Source: Arthrobacter sp. MA-N2 (GTDB lineage: Bacteria > Actinomycetota > Actinomycetes > Actinomycetales > Micrococcaceae). Taken from it: 64,000 nucleotides of DNA. A model generated the notes under the pieces. The model saw only the letters and a list, made by a program, of their open reading frames with translations, did no database searches and was not told the origin of the DNA. Where the stretch lies: contig NZ_KI912155.1 of assembly GCF_000517125.1 (NCBI RefSeq), forward strand, positions 497,707 to 561,706. The letters are read 5' to 3'. A program made the translations under genes and the position numbers. Positions 10,581-20,353 of this stretch are shown piece after piece (the stretch's first letter is position 1; the number at the start of each line of letters is the position of its first letter).

Positions 10581-12635
10581 CTAGCTCCACCCGGTGGCCG
10601 CCATAAACGCCTTCTCGAAGTATGGCTCCAAAGTCTTCATGTAGGTGGCCGACACATGGTTGTCGTCCTTGTAGACGATCACGTTGCCGATCACAGCAGG
10701 GCAATTCGCGTCTGGACAGAAGTACTTCGTGAGATCAAGGAACTTGGTGTCCGGCAGCTGCGCAGCCACTGCTGCCGTCGGCGAATCCTGGGCATAGATC
10801 TGGTCCCGCTGCGAACCGCAGGCCACGTACGCCGTCCGGTTTTTCTCGAGGCACGCCGGGACCGGCTGGGCCGGACGTGGCGTATCCCTGAGGGCAACAA
10901 CTTCGATGCCGGCATCGTTGAGAGTCTTGACCTCCGACACAAAGCCGGGATCGACCCGCTCAGTCACGTTGGGATCCACGTTCGTGCGGGTACTGGTGGT
11001 CACGACGACGTCGGGCTTCATCTTGAGGACCTCCGCCAGCGTGGCCGTGTTGAAGTCAACACACGACTGCGTGACATCGTCCGAGGTGTTCTCGGTCAGC
11101 GGGCAATAGCCCTTGGTGATTGAGGTGAGGCTCCAGTTGTTCTTCTGGGCCATAGTGAGCAACGGCGTGTTCAACACGTGGGCATGGGAATTGCCGATGA
11201 CCACAACTGACTTGGTTCCATTCTTAATCCCGTTGGTGCATCGGTTCACGAAGTCGTTCGGGTCGCTCCCGCCGGTACACGCCTTCGGGAATACGGGCCA
11301 GTCAGCGTCGATGGCGGTCATGGCCGGAACGAGGGGAATGCCCGGATCCGGAGTGTAGACGAAGGCCCCGCCAACGGCAGCCGCACCAGGGTTGCGGGCA
11401 TCCATGTTGGCAAGGAGGGCCTGGTTGCTCTGGTCGATTTGGAAGCGCCATCCCGCAAGCGGAACGATCGCCACCGTCGCGGCGGCCACAAGCGCAATCG
11501 CGCTTCGTCGCCGGTTCACCTCCGGCCAGCGCCATTCCCGCCATGGCTTCTCGACAAACCTCGTGGTCAGGACTGCCAGGACGAAAGCGGCGATAATGAT
11601 CACGCTTCCGGACAACCAGCCGGCGTGGGTCTTGTTCGACCAGGCCAAGTAAATGACCAGGATCGGCCAGTGCCATAGATACAGCGCGTAGGAGTTGCTT
11701 CCCATGCGGACGAGCGGTTTGGAACTAAGGATGCGGTCCGCACCGAAACGGCTTCCCGTGTTGCCCGCCGCGAGAATGCAAGCTGCGGCCAGCGTGGGCC
11801 ATAACGCCACCCATCCGGGGAACGCCGTCTCGACGTTGAGGATTAGGCCGCAACTGAGCATGGCGATGATGCCGACCCAGCTAAGGACGACCTGCAGCGC
11901 CTTCGGGAGTTTCAACGACGGCAAGTACAGAGCCAGGAGCGTGCCGAGCGCGAACTCCCACAGCCTTGCCAGGGTGGAGAAGTACGCCTGTGACTGGTTG
12001 ACTCCGGTGAACTCCACCGAGTAAATGAGCGAAGCGAGGAAGATTGCGCCGAAAATGTAGCGAAGAAGGGGTACATATGAGAGCTTGAACCGCCTCGCCA
12101 AGAGGCCGGCACCGACAAAAATAAGCGGCCAGATAATGAAGACCTGCCCCTGGATGGACAGCGACCAGAAATGCTGCAACGGGCTGGCCGCACTGTGGTC
12201 CGAGGCGTAGTAATTGACGGCCAGGGACTGCAACAGGAAATTCTCTCCGTAAAAGAGCGAGGCCCAGCCCTGCTGGATCGTGTCCACCCAGCGTGTGCCG
12301 GGAAGGAAGAGGTAGGTTGCGGCCAAAGTTCCGACGATCACGATCACGGCGGCTGGAACGAGTCGCCGGAAATGGTGGAGGTAGTGCTTGATAAGCGCAG
12401 TCGCCTGGCCATTCGCGTGCCGCCGTGTGAACTGCAAGGTCATCAGGAACGCGGAGACAAGGAGGAAGACATCCACTCCACCGGACACCCGGCCAAACCA
12501 AATGTGGTAGGTGACAACCATGAGGACAGCAACGGATCGAAGCCCTTGGATTTCAGGACGGAATGTCGATTTAGGTGCCGGATTCTGCGGCTCGCCGTGA
12601 GTTCGCCTTGGCGCGATTGGGCGCATGGTTGTCAA
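10581..12635 (-). CDS. OafA/YrhL-type acyltransferase with C-terminal SGNH domain
   Basis: A 684-residue membrane O-acyltransferase. Residues about 28-370 form the acyltransferase-3 domain with many helices, the catalytic His44 in VVTYHIWF, and the VEKPWREWRW end motif. Residues about 470-684 form an extracytoplasmic SGNH-like domain with GNSH at 481-484 and a C-terminal DDNHVS carrying the Asp-x-x-His pair. Such proteins acetylate cell-wall glycans, peptidoglycan or exported polysaccharides. A TTG at 12635 is chosen as start because GGAGG sits seven bases before it; the in-frame ATG at 12626 is too far from that site. The gene stands alone between guaB and groEL. The acceptor is unknown. Confidence 0.88.
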   Translation of the reverse strand: MTTMRPIAPRRTHGEPQNPAPKSTFRPEIQGLRSVAVLMVVTYHIWFGRVSGGVDVFLLVSAFLMTLQFTRRHANGQATALIKHYLHHFRRLVPAAVIVIVGTLAATYLFLPGTRWVDTIQQGWASLFYGENFLLQSLAVNYYASDHSAASPLQHFWSLSIQGQVFIIWPLIFVGAGLLARRFKLSYVPLLRYIFGAIFLASLIYSVEFTGVNQSQAYFSTLARLWEFALGTLLALYLPSLKLPKALQVVLSWVGIIAMLSCGLILNVETAFPGWVALWPTLAAACILAAGNTGSRFGADRILSSKPLVRMGSNSYALYLWHWPILVIYLAWSNKTHAGWLSGSVIIIAAFVLAVLTTRFVEKPWREWRWPEVNRRRSAIALVAAATVAIVPLAGWRFQIDQSNQALLANMDARNPGAAAVGGAFVYTPDPGIPLVPAMTAIDADWPVFPKACTGGSDPNDFVNRCTNGIKNGTKSVVVIGNSHAHVLNTPLLTMAQKNNWSLTSITKGYCPLTENTSDDVTQSCVDFNTATLAEVLKMKPDVVVTTSTRTNVDPNVTERVDPGFVSEVKTLNDAGIEVVALRDTPRPAQPVPACLEKNRTAYVACGSQRDQIYAQDSPTAAVAAQLPDTKFLDLTKYFCPDANCPAVIGNVIVYKDDNHVSATYMKTLEPYFEKAFMAATGWS

Positions 12636-12835
12636 AGTCTTGCCTCCAGGGTGCTGCTCAAACCGTCAACCCTACTGATTCAAAATGTTCTTCGTCAATT
12701 GAGACTGCGTTCAACCAACTTCTTACAATCCATTAAGACACAGGCGGCTGAGAGCTTCCGGAACGTTGTCTGGGTCGATCCTCCGTGCCGTTTTGGCAGT
12801 GTTAGGCGGTGGTCCTGCACCACAGCACACGCAGA

Positions 12836-12866
12836 AGGCCCGGCCCCCACGAAGGGGACCGGGCCT
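12836..12866 (-). terminator. Terminator after groEL
   Basis: A GC-rich inverted repeat AGGCCCGG...CCGGGCCT continued by C5/G4 with one mismatch and a short loop, 18 bases past the groEL stop. It ends the groES-groEL transcript. Confidence 0.7.
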
Positions 12867-12884
12867 CGCTTTTAGCAGCCAGGA

Positions 12885-14507
<1,623 letters not shown>

Positions 14508-14520
14508 TCAAGACGGAAAA

Positions 14521-14569
14521 CCCGCACCGCCGATTCAGTCGGAAAGTCCGACTCGATCTGCGGTGCGGG
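14521..14569 (-). other. Stem-loop between groES and groEL
   Basis: A perfect 10-bp outer stem CCCGCACCGC/GCGGTGCGGG encloses an inner stem AGTCGGA/TCCGACT. It lies between the groES stop and the groEL binding site. It could be a processing site or a partial terminator tuning the GroES:GroEL ratio; it lacks a U-tract. Confidence 0.6.
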
Positions 14570-14579
14570 ATCCAGGGAA

Positions 14580-14876
14580 TTACTTAACGACGATCGCCAG
14601 AACGTCGCGGGCGGACAGAACGAGGTATTCGTTGCCACCGGTCTTGACTTCGGTTCCGCCGTACTTGGAGTAGATGACGACGTCACCAACGGTTACGTCG
14701 ACGGGTACGCGGTTGCCGTTGTCATCGAAGCGGCCTGGGCCAACTGCAACAACTTCGCCTTCCTGCGGCTTTTCCTGTGCAGTGTCCGGGATAACCAGGC
14801 CGGAAGCCGTGGTCTGCTCTGCTTCGAGCGGGCGGACAACAATGCGATCCTCGAGAGGCTTAATGGAGACCGACAC
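14580..14876 (-). CDS. groES: Co-chaperonin GroES (10 kDa)
   Basis: A 98-residue GroES that caps the GroEL ring. It shows [20 protein letters not shown] with the mobile loop, the GEVVAVGPG turn, and the family's [10 protein letters not shown] segment. The start is the GTG at 14876, with AAAGGAG upstream. It is the first gene of the groES-groEL operon, and the two CIRCE operators lie about 100-175 bases upstream. Confidence 0.98.
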   Translation of the reverse strand: MSVSIKPLEDRIVVRPLEAEQTTASGLVIPDTAQEKPQEGEVVAVGPGRFDDNGNRVPVDVTVGDVVIYSKYGGTEVKTGGNEYLVLSARDVLAIVVK

Positions 14877-14978
14877 TCGGATCTCTCCTTTACGTGAGGT
14901 AGTACATGGACTATCAAACCAGGGGTGCCGTGGCGTGCCTACCGTCGTCGCGGTGCCGGTAAGTGCCTGGCGGCATGA

Positions 14979-15005
14979 TTAGCACCCGCCTAGGGAGAGT
15001 GCTAA
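14979..15005 (-). promoter_or_regulatory. CIRCE operator 1 (HrcA site)
   Basis: TTAGCACCC-N9-GAGTGCTAA matches the CIRCE consensus TTAGCACTC-N9-GAGTGCTAA except for one base in the first arm. It lies upstream of groES and is the binding site expected for the HrcA repressor. Confidence 0.92.
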
Positions 15006-15024
15006 TCAAGACTCTATGTAAGCA

Positions 15025-15051
15025 TTAGCACTCGGTCAAGGCGAGTGCCAG
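15025..15051 (-). promoter_or_regulatory. CIRCE operator 2 (HrcA site)
   Basis: TTAGCACTC-N9-GAGTGCCAG: the first arm is perfect and the second arm differs at two bases. It lies 46 bases further upstream than operator 1 on a centre-to-centre count. Confidence 0.85.
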
Positions 15052-15070
15052 AATTCCGTCACGGGTGAAC

Positions 15071-15105
15071 GGGAGAAAGGCCTGTTTCCGGCCCAACAGG
15101 CTCCC
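15071..15105 (-). terminator. Hairpin after the small membrane protein gene
   Basis: Stem GCCTGTT/AACAGGC with an eight-base loop, extended by an outer GGGAG/CTCCC pair with a bulge, 30 bases past the stop of the gene ending at 15135. It also marks the upstream edge of the groES promoter region. Confidence 0.5.
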
Positions 15106-15134
15106 GCATGCGCCCAGTGTCCGGCGAAATGCGC

Positions 15135-15545
15135 TCATTGTCCGGCGAGGTCGTCGAAGTCCACGTCCTCGCCGTCGTCGTACTCTTCCTCCGGCGCTGT
15201 TCCGCGGTTCCGGTAGAGCACTGCGCCGCTGGCGAGCGCGATGACGCCGAACACCACCAGACCCACGATCGCTCCTATGCGGGCGCCGGCGTAGGTGTCC
15301 CGGATCTCGCGGGCTTCGTCCGTGGCGTCCTGGACGCTCTTTCCGGTCATGGAGTAGGTGGCCGCATTGAAGGAGTCGAGGAAGAAAATAATGATCAAGA
15401 GCGCGATACAGACAACGGCAATCGAAGCACCCACGATGAGCGCCGGACGGGCATACTTGGACAGACTCCCGGCGAAGGGACGTCTATTGGGGATAGAGGG
15501 TGAACCATTGGCGTCGTCAGGCTGGCGTACTGGGTTGTCTTGCAT
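15135..15545 (-). CDS. Small two-helix membrane protein, unknown function
   Basis: A 136-residue protein with a hydrophilic Asn/Pro/Asp-rich N-terminus, two strongly hydrophobic segments (near 35-58 and 87-110) joined by a polar loop containing DEAREIRDTYAGAR, and an acidic tail EEEYDDGEDVDFDDL. I do not recognise a characterised family. The start is the ATG at 15545, with a TAGTGT box seven bases before it, suggesting a leaderless message; the longer reading from 15635 would overlap the divergent methyltransferase start. It is divergently transcribed from that gene, 77 bases away. Confidence 0.75.
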   Translation of the reverse strand: MQDNPVRQPDDANGSPSIPNRRPFAGSLSKYARPALIVGASIAVVCIALLIIIFFLDSFNAATYSMTGKSVQDATDEAREIRDTYAGARIGAIVGLVVFGVIALASGAVLYRNRGTAPEEEYDDGEDVDFDDLAGQ

Positions 15546-15622
15546 GCCATCAACACTATCGGCCCAAGTGATGCTGAATCCCGCTCCGAGCTGTGTGACG
15601 GGCGGCCAGTAGGCTAGTTCCC

Positions 15623-16861
15623 ATGGCTGACACACCCCAGGACCACATTGCGCCGCTGCTGACGACGGAGGGTTGGGAATTGCTGGCTTCCTTGGGACCG
15701 TACCGGGAAAGCGAAGCGTTCGCCCTCAATGCACGCTTGCGCAAAGACGGCCACTCCCCCGCTCTGGTGGCTGCCGTCCTCACCCAATCCAGGCTCCGAA
15801 CCCGGGCCGAATCCAAGTTCGGTGAATTCGCCCGGCAGATGCTCTTCACCCAGGCCGGACTGGAACAAGCCACCCGGCTCAATGTGGCAGCACGGCACGC
15901 CGAGCGCTTCGCCAAGGCAGGCACGCAGCATGTGGCCGACCTTGGCTGCGGGCTGGGGGCCGATGCCATGGCGCTGGCCTCCATGGATATCAAGGTCACT
16001 GCCGTGGAGCTGGACGAGACCACCGCGGCCTGCGCCACGATCAACCTCATGCCATTTCCCCACGCCTCCGTGGTGCACTCCGACGCCACGTCCGTGCCAC
16101 TCGACGGCTTCGACGGCGTCTGGCTCGATCCGGCGCGCCGTACGACGTCGACGTCGGGCACCAAACGGATCTGGGACCCGGAGGCATTCTCGCCGCCGTT
16201 GTCCTTCGTGGAATCACTGGCTGCTTCCGGCAAGTCGGTCGGTGTCAAGATGGGCCCCGGGATGCCGCACGAATCGGTGCCTGCCGGCTGCGAGGCACAG
16301 TGGGTTTCAGTCGGCGGGGACGTCACCGAGGTGACGCTGTGGTTCAACGACGTGGCCCGCCCGGGTATCCGCCGCGCCGCGCTGCTCCTCGGCCCCCGGG
16401 GCGCAGCCGAGATCACCAGCGGCGAGGGTTTCGACGCCGGCCCGGTGCCCGACGTCGGGCCGGTGGAGGGATACCTCTACGAGCCCGACGGCGCCGTTAT
16501 TCGCGCGGGACTGGTCGCTGATGTCGCCCTCCGGCTCGGCGGCCATTTGGTGGACAAGCACATTGCCTACATCTGCGCCCCGGGGCTGGTGGAGACCCCG
16601 TTCGCCCGCGCCTACAAAGTCCTGGAGGTCATGCCGCTCAACGTCAAAGGGCTCAAGGCATGGGTGAAGGCCAACGGAATCGGCGTCCTGGACATCAAGA
16701 AGCGAGGCATCTCCGTCACTCCCGAGGAACTGCGGAAACAGTTGCTTCCGGTAGGAAAAGGCTCGGCGAAAGCCCACGGCGACAAGACAGCAACTCTGGT
16801 GTTGACCAGGATCGGCGAAGAACGGGTGGCTGTTGTAGTGGAGCCGGTGGCTGCTGCCTGA
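15623..16861 (+). CDS. THUMP-like class I SAM-dependent methyltransferase
   Basis: A 412-residue protein. An N-terminal helical region precedes a Rossmann methyltransferase core with motif I VADLGCGLGADA (about 104-115), an acidic motif II in VTAVELDE, and DPARR (about 169-173), typical of this family. The C-terminal part (about 250-400) resembles a THUMP-like RNA-binding domain with VKGLKAWVKANGI. An RNA substrate is likely but not identified. The ATG at 15623 has TAGGCT seven bases upstream and no Shine-Dalgarno site, so it is probably leaderless. Confidence 0.87.
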   Translation: MADTPQDHIAPLLTTEGWELLASLGPYRESEAFALNARLRKDGHSPALVAAVLTQSRLRTRAESKFGEFARQMLFTQAGLEQATRLNVAARHAERFAKAGTQHVADLGCGLGADAMALASMDIKVTAVELDETTAACATINLMPFPHASVVHSDATSVPLDGFDGVWLDPARRTTSTSGTKRIWDPEAFSPPLSFVESLAASGKSVGVKMGPGMPHESVPAGCEAQWVSVGGDVTEVTLWFNDVARPGIRRAALLLGPRGAAEITSGEGFDAGPVPDVGPVEGYLYEPDGAVIRAGLVADVALRLGGHLVDKHIAYICAPGLVETPFARAYKVLEVMPLNVKGLKAWVKANGIGVLDIKKRGISVTPEELRKQLLPVGKGSAKAHGDKTATLVLTRIGEERVAVVVEPVAAA

Positions 16862-16868
16862 GGTGGCC

Positions 16869-17699
16869 CTACTGGGCTCGCGTGAACTCCTCGGCAGCCG
16901 CCACTTGTTCCGGCGTCGGAGTTATTCCCGTGTAGAGGACGAATTGTTCGAGGGCCTGGATGGTGGCTACTTCGGCGCCGCTGATCACGGTCTTGCCTGC
17001 AGCACGTCCGGCCTTGATGAGCGGCGTCTCTGCCGGAAGGGCGACGACGTCGAACACCACATGCGCGGCCGCTACCGCTTCCTCGGGGAAGGACAGCGAG
17101 CCGGACCCGGGTCCGCCGGCCATGCCGATCGGGGTGACGTTGACGATCACGTCCGCCGTCGAATCTCGTAGCACGGCTTCAGAATCGGGTTGCCAAGCGA
17201 AGCCATAGAGCCCCGCGAGGGATTGCCCGAGCTTTTCGTTCCGGGCAACGACGGTGACGCGCGAGAATCCGGAGTCGCGGAAGGCAGCCGCGGTGGCCTT
17301 GGCCATGCCTCCCGAGCCACGGAGCAGCACGGACGACGCCGGATCGATCGCGTTGCGCTCGATCAGTTGGGCGATGGCCGTGTAGTCGGTGTTGTAGGCC
17401 GACAGTACGCCGGCATCGTTGACGATCGTATTGACCGAGTCGATGGCGGCCGCCGAAGCGTCCATGCGGTCCACGAGGGAGATGACTTCTTCCTTGTACG
17501 GCATGGAGACGGCGCAGCCGCGGATGCCAAGGCCGCGCACGCCGGCGATCGCGTTCGCCAAGTCAGTGGGAGCGAAGGCCTTGTAGATCCAGTTCAGGCC
17601 GAGCGCTTCGTAAAGGAAGTTGTGGAAACGCGTTCCGTTGTTGCTGGGCCGGGCAGAGAGGGAAATACAGAGCGTCATGTCTTTATTGAGGATCGGCAT
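16869..17699 (-). CDS. Shikimate dehydrogenase-like NAD(P)-binding protein (AroE family)
   Basis: A 276-residue AroE-fold protein. The N-terminal substrate domain has SMPYKEEV, with the catalytic-type Lys, and YNTDYTA, where Asn and Asp bind shikimate in AroE. The Rossmann domain has RGSGGMAKATAAAF and NVTPIGM. The N-terminal SARPSNNGTRFHN differs from the Ser-x-Ser of housekeeping AroE and points to the HI0607/SdhL-like branch, so the true substrate may not be shikimate. The start is the ATG at 17699, with GGAAG upstream. It lies 50 bases after rpmJ on the same strand and may share its transcript. It converges with the methyltransferase, seven bases away. Confidence 0.8.
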   Translation of the reverse strand: MPILNKDMTLCISLSARPSNNGTRFHNFLYEALGLNWIYKAFAPTDLANAIAGVRGLGIRGCAVSMPYKEEVISLVDRMDASAAAIDSVNTIVNDAGVLSAYNTDYTAIAQLIERNAIDPASSVLLRGSGGMAKATAAAFRDSGFSRVTVVARNEKLGQSLAGLYGFAWQPDSEAVLRDSTADVIVNVTPIGMAGGPGSGSLSFPEEAVAAAHVVFDVVALPAETPLIKAGRAAGKTVISGAEVATIQALEQFVLYTGITPTPEQVAAAEEFTRAQ

Positions 17700-17749
17700 A
17701 ACGGGACTTCCTTCGCGTAGCGGGTTCTCTGCCCAGCCTAGACGGGGAG

Positions 17750-17872
17750 CTATCCTTGGCGCGCCTTGAAGCGAGGATTCAGCTTGTTGATGACAAAGGT
17801 GCGGCCGCGGCGGCGGACCACCTGCGCACCCGGGATCTTCTTGAGGGCATGCAACGAATTCCTGACTTTCAT
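17750..17872 (-). CDS. rpmJ: Ribosomal protein bL36, zinc-independent paralog
   Basis: A 40-residue protein starting [13 protein letters not shown] and ending NPRFKARQG, clearly bL36. The Cys and His residues that bind zinc in the housekeeping form are absent (no Cys; only His8). This is the C-minus class that replaces the zinc-binding paralog when zinc is scarce. The ATG at 17872 overlaps the stop of the COG0523 gene by ATGA, and AAAGGAG lies upstream, so the two genes are co-transcribed and coupled. The pairing and the operator upstream of the first gene point to Zur control, which is inference. Confidence 0.93.
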   Translation of the reverse strand: MKVRNSLHALKKIPGAQVVRRRGRTFVINKLNPRFKARQG

Positions 17873-19014
17873 GGGGTTCTCCTTTTGGGGTTTGTGATTG
17901 TCGATTCGAGTCCAAACGGGTCGTCAAGTCCAGCGAAGTCGAGCTGCATCTCCGCTTCGCTCAAGGCACATCCGTCCAGCAGCGCCCGGATTTCGGAAGC
18001 GTCGACGTCGTCTCCCCGCCCCGTTACGGCCAACACCGTGCCGCGATCGCCGAAGCTGGGGTGCCAGTCGAGGGCGGTCTCGGCGTCGCCGTGGCGGGCA
18101 CCGGAGTCCGCGAGCCACTCCCCCGTGCTTTCGAGCCAGACGCGCGGCCCGATTCCCTGCACTGCGATCCGCACTTTGGCTGCCGACGCAATCCACAGGC
18201 GGCCCCGCATCCAGTGGCAGCCCTCCGCGAGCTTGGGAAGTGCCTCCTGGAAGCGCCGGGGGTGAAGGGGGCGCTCGACTTTGTGCAGCACCGTCCGGAA
18301 GCTGCCCGTCTCCTCCTCGAGGGGGACCCTCACGGAACCGCGGCGGACCCGGGCAAGGGCTTCCGCGCCGTCGTAGCAGCCGGGCCGGAAGTCGTCGTCG
18401 CGGGCGGGAACCGCAGCATGTGGCGCAAGTTGCCCGAGAAGGTCCAACCCTTGGGCCCAGGCTTTGCTCAACTCGGGACGCGATTGGGTGAGCTCCGCGC
18501 CGAGGCCCGCGTGCACCATGACGGTGTCCACCAGACCCAATTCGCCGATGAGAAACTCCCCACTGGTGCGGTCGTCCTCCGGCATGGCCGTGAAGCCGGA
18601 TTCGTACAGCGTGTGTTTGTCCCAGATATGGTCTTCCAATCCTGAAGGATCGATCGCAACCACTGCGTTGTCAATGATCGCGTCCCCTTCAAGGCTGCGC
18701 TTGAGTTCGGTCACCGCCATGTCCACGGAAACACCCGGCGGTAGGCCCAGCACGGCATGGTCATGGCCGGACGCAGCCAGGCGCTCCGCCGTCGGGACCA
18801 CGTCCAGGCGGATGGTGCAGCTAAGGCAGCCGTGCTCCAAGAGGGTTTGTACCTGCTCCACGATCTCGCCATTGCGGAAGACCCGCCGCAGAACGATTCC
18901 GCCATGCAGGAGATCGTGCAGGACCACCGCCGAATCACGGTGCGTCCTGCCAAGTTTCGCCGCGGCTGCTTCGCGGCACTGACTGTCGAGGGAACTAACA
19001 ACGGAAAAATGCAT
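17869..19014 (-). CDS. COG0523/CobW-like protein without P-loop, probable zinc-starvation factor
   Basis: A 381-residue relative of the COG0523 metal-chaperone GTPases. It keeps the signature GCLSCTIR (Cys63, Cys66) and a CobW C-terminal-like domain, with HPRRF near residue 250. The N-terminus [11 protein letters not shown] stands where other members have a Walker A, and I see no GxxGxGK[ST], so nucleotide binding is doubtful. Mycobacterial Mrf, a COG0523-type protein of the zinc-repressed alternative ribosomal protein operon, recruits the hibernation factor MPY; this gene may be a counterpart. The ATG at 19014 has TAGACT six bases upstream (leaderless). It is coupled to the cysteine-free bL36. 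Confidence 0.82.
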   Translation of the reverse strand: MHFSVVSSLDSQCREAAAAKLGRTHRDSAVVLHDLLHGGIVLRRVFRNGEIVEQVQTLLEHGCLSCTIRLDVVPTAERLAASGHDHAVLGLPPGVSVDMAVTELKRSLEGDAIIDNAVVAIDPSGLEDHIWDKHTLYESGFTAMPEDDRTSGEFLIGELGLVDTVMVHAGLGAELTQSRPELSKAWAQGLDLLGQLAPHAAVPARDDDFRPGCYDGAEALARVRRGSVRVPLEEETGSFRTVLHKVERPLHPRRFQEALPKLAEGCHWMRGRLWIASAAKVRIAVQGIGPRVWLESTGEWLADSGARHGDAETALDWHPSFGDRGTVLAVTGRGDDVDASEIRALLDGCALSEAEMQLDFAGLDDPFGLESTITNPKRRTP

Positions 19015-19028
19015 GCCGACAGTCTAGA

Positions 19029-19049
19029 TGCAAATCACTCTCATTCGCA
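19029..19049 (-). promoter_or_regulatory. Putative Zur operator
   Basis: An imperfect 21-bp palindrome. Read on the minus strand its halves TGCGAATGAG and GTGATTTGCA match at 7 of 10 positions. It ends two bases before the TAGACT -10 box of the COG0523 gene and covers the spacer, the position expected of a repressor site. Assignment to Zur comes from the genes controlled and the AAT...ATT character, not from a verified consensus. Confidence 0.5.
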
Positions 19050-19182
19050 AAAGCCGGCGATTTCGTCCTCTTTCCGGTCAAGCCGTACGGTATCCCCCCT
19101 GCATTAGACTTGACCCAACCGCTGACGGCCCCACAGCGGGCGTTACACAGAGCGCTCATGGCATATCACCGAGGGGACCTAC

Positions 19183-20334
19183 GTGCAGATTGATTTCGCT
19201 CCATCCAGGCAGTCGACGCTGGGGGTGGAATGGGAGCTCGCGCTCGTCAACGCACGAACCGGCGAGTTGGTCTCGGTCGCGAATGAAGTCCTGCGCGGCG
19301 TGGCGTCCCGGCATCCGGACCTGAACGAAGACGACGAACACCCGCACATCAAACGCGAACTGCTCTTGAATACCGTGGAACTGGTCACCGGCGTGTGCGA
19401 AACCGTCAAGGAGGCCAAGGAAGACCTGGCCCGATCTCTGCAGGCGGTCAGGGAAGTTACCGACCCCATGGGCGTAGAGCTGTTTTGTGCCGGAAGCCAC
19501 CCTTTCAGCCCGCCGCAGCTTCAGCAGGTGACCGACAAAGAGCGTTATGCCAAATTGATCGACCGCACTCAATGGTGGGGGCGCCAAATGGTCATCTACG
19601 GCGTCCACGTCCATGTCGGCCTGGACCGGAGGGACAAGGCACTCCCCATCCTCGATGGGCTGGTCAACTACTTCCCCCACTTCCAGGCGTTGTCCGCTTC
19701 GAGCCCCTTCTGGGGCGGCGAAGACACAGGCTATGCATCACAGCGCGCCCTCATGTTCCAGCAGCTGCCTACGGCCGGTTTGCCCTTCCAATTTCGCAGC
19801 TGGGCTGAATACGAGTCCTACGTCCAGGACATGTTCACCACCGGGGTGATCGACACGCTGTCCGAGATTCGCTGGGATATCCGTCCCGTGCCGAATCTGG
19901 GCACCATCGAGATGCGCATTTGCGACGGTTTGGCCAGCCTCGAAGAAGTCGGTGCCATCGCGGCCCTTACCCAATGCCTCGTGGACGAGTTCTCCACCAT
20001 CCTGGACAACGGCGGCAGCATTCCCACGATGCCGCCATGGCATGTCCAGGAAAATAAATGGCGCGCCGCCCGCTATGGCATGGAAGCGATCATCATTCTC
20101 GATGCCGAAGGCAACGAGCAGCTAGTCACGGACCACCTGAAGGAGACGCTGGTGCGGCTGGCTCCTGTCGCGGAAAAGCTTGGGTGTTCGGCCGAACTGG
20201 CCGACGTCGAAAAGATCATCGCACGGGGAGCCGGCTACCAACGCCAGCGCCGCGTCGCTGCCCAGCACGACGGCGATCTTCAGGCCGTGGTGCTTGATCT
20301 GGTGCAGCAAATGCGGGCCGTTCCGAACCCATAG
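19183..20334 (+). CDS. Carboxylate-amine ligase, GCS2 (YbdK) family
   Basis: A 383-residue member of the glutamate-cysteine ligase type 2 family. It starts with the typical STLGVEWELALVNARTGEL and has an IKRELLLNTVELVTG segment, VHVHVGLD (metal/substrate strand) and GTIEMRICDGL. These enzymes have weak glutamate-cysteine ligase activity or join other carboxylates to amines; the physiological product is not fixed. The start is the GTG at 19183, with GAGGGG upstream. The gene is monocistronic, converging with tsaD. Because mshA in this window indicates mycothiol, a glutathione role is unlikely. Confidence 0.88.
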   Translation: MQIDFAPSRQSTLGVEWELALVNARTGELVSVANEVLRGVASRHPDLNEDDEHPHIKRELLLNTVELVTGVCETVKEAKEDLARSLQAVREVTDPMGVELFCAGSHPFSPPQLQQVTDKERYAKLIDRTQWWGRQMVIYGVHVHVGLDRRDKALPILDGLVNYFPHFQALSASSPFWGGEDTGYASQRALMFQQLPTAGLPFQFRSWAEYESYVQDMFTTGVIDTLSEIRWDIRPVPNLGTIEMRICDGLASLEEVGAIAALTQCLVDEFSTILDNGGSIPTMPPWHVQENKWRAARYGMEAIIILDAEGNEQLVTDHLKETLVRLAPVAEKLGCSAELADVEKIIARGAGYQRQRRVAAQHDGDLQAVVLDLVQQMRAVPNP

Positions 20335-20353
20335 CCTCCGGCCGGGTTCCCGG

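Noticed and set aside
16869..17927. A 352-residue version of the AroE-like protein
   Set aside because: The first 76 residues read through the bL36 gene in another frame; the ATG at 17699 has its own binding site.
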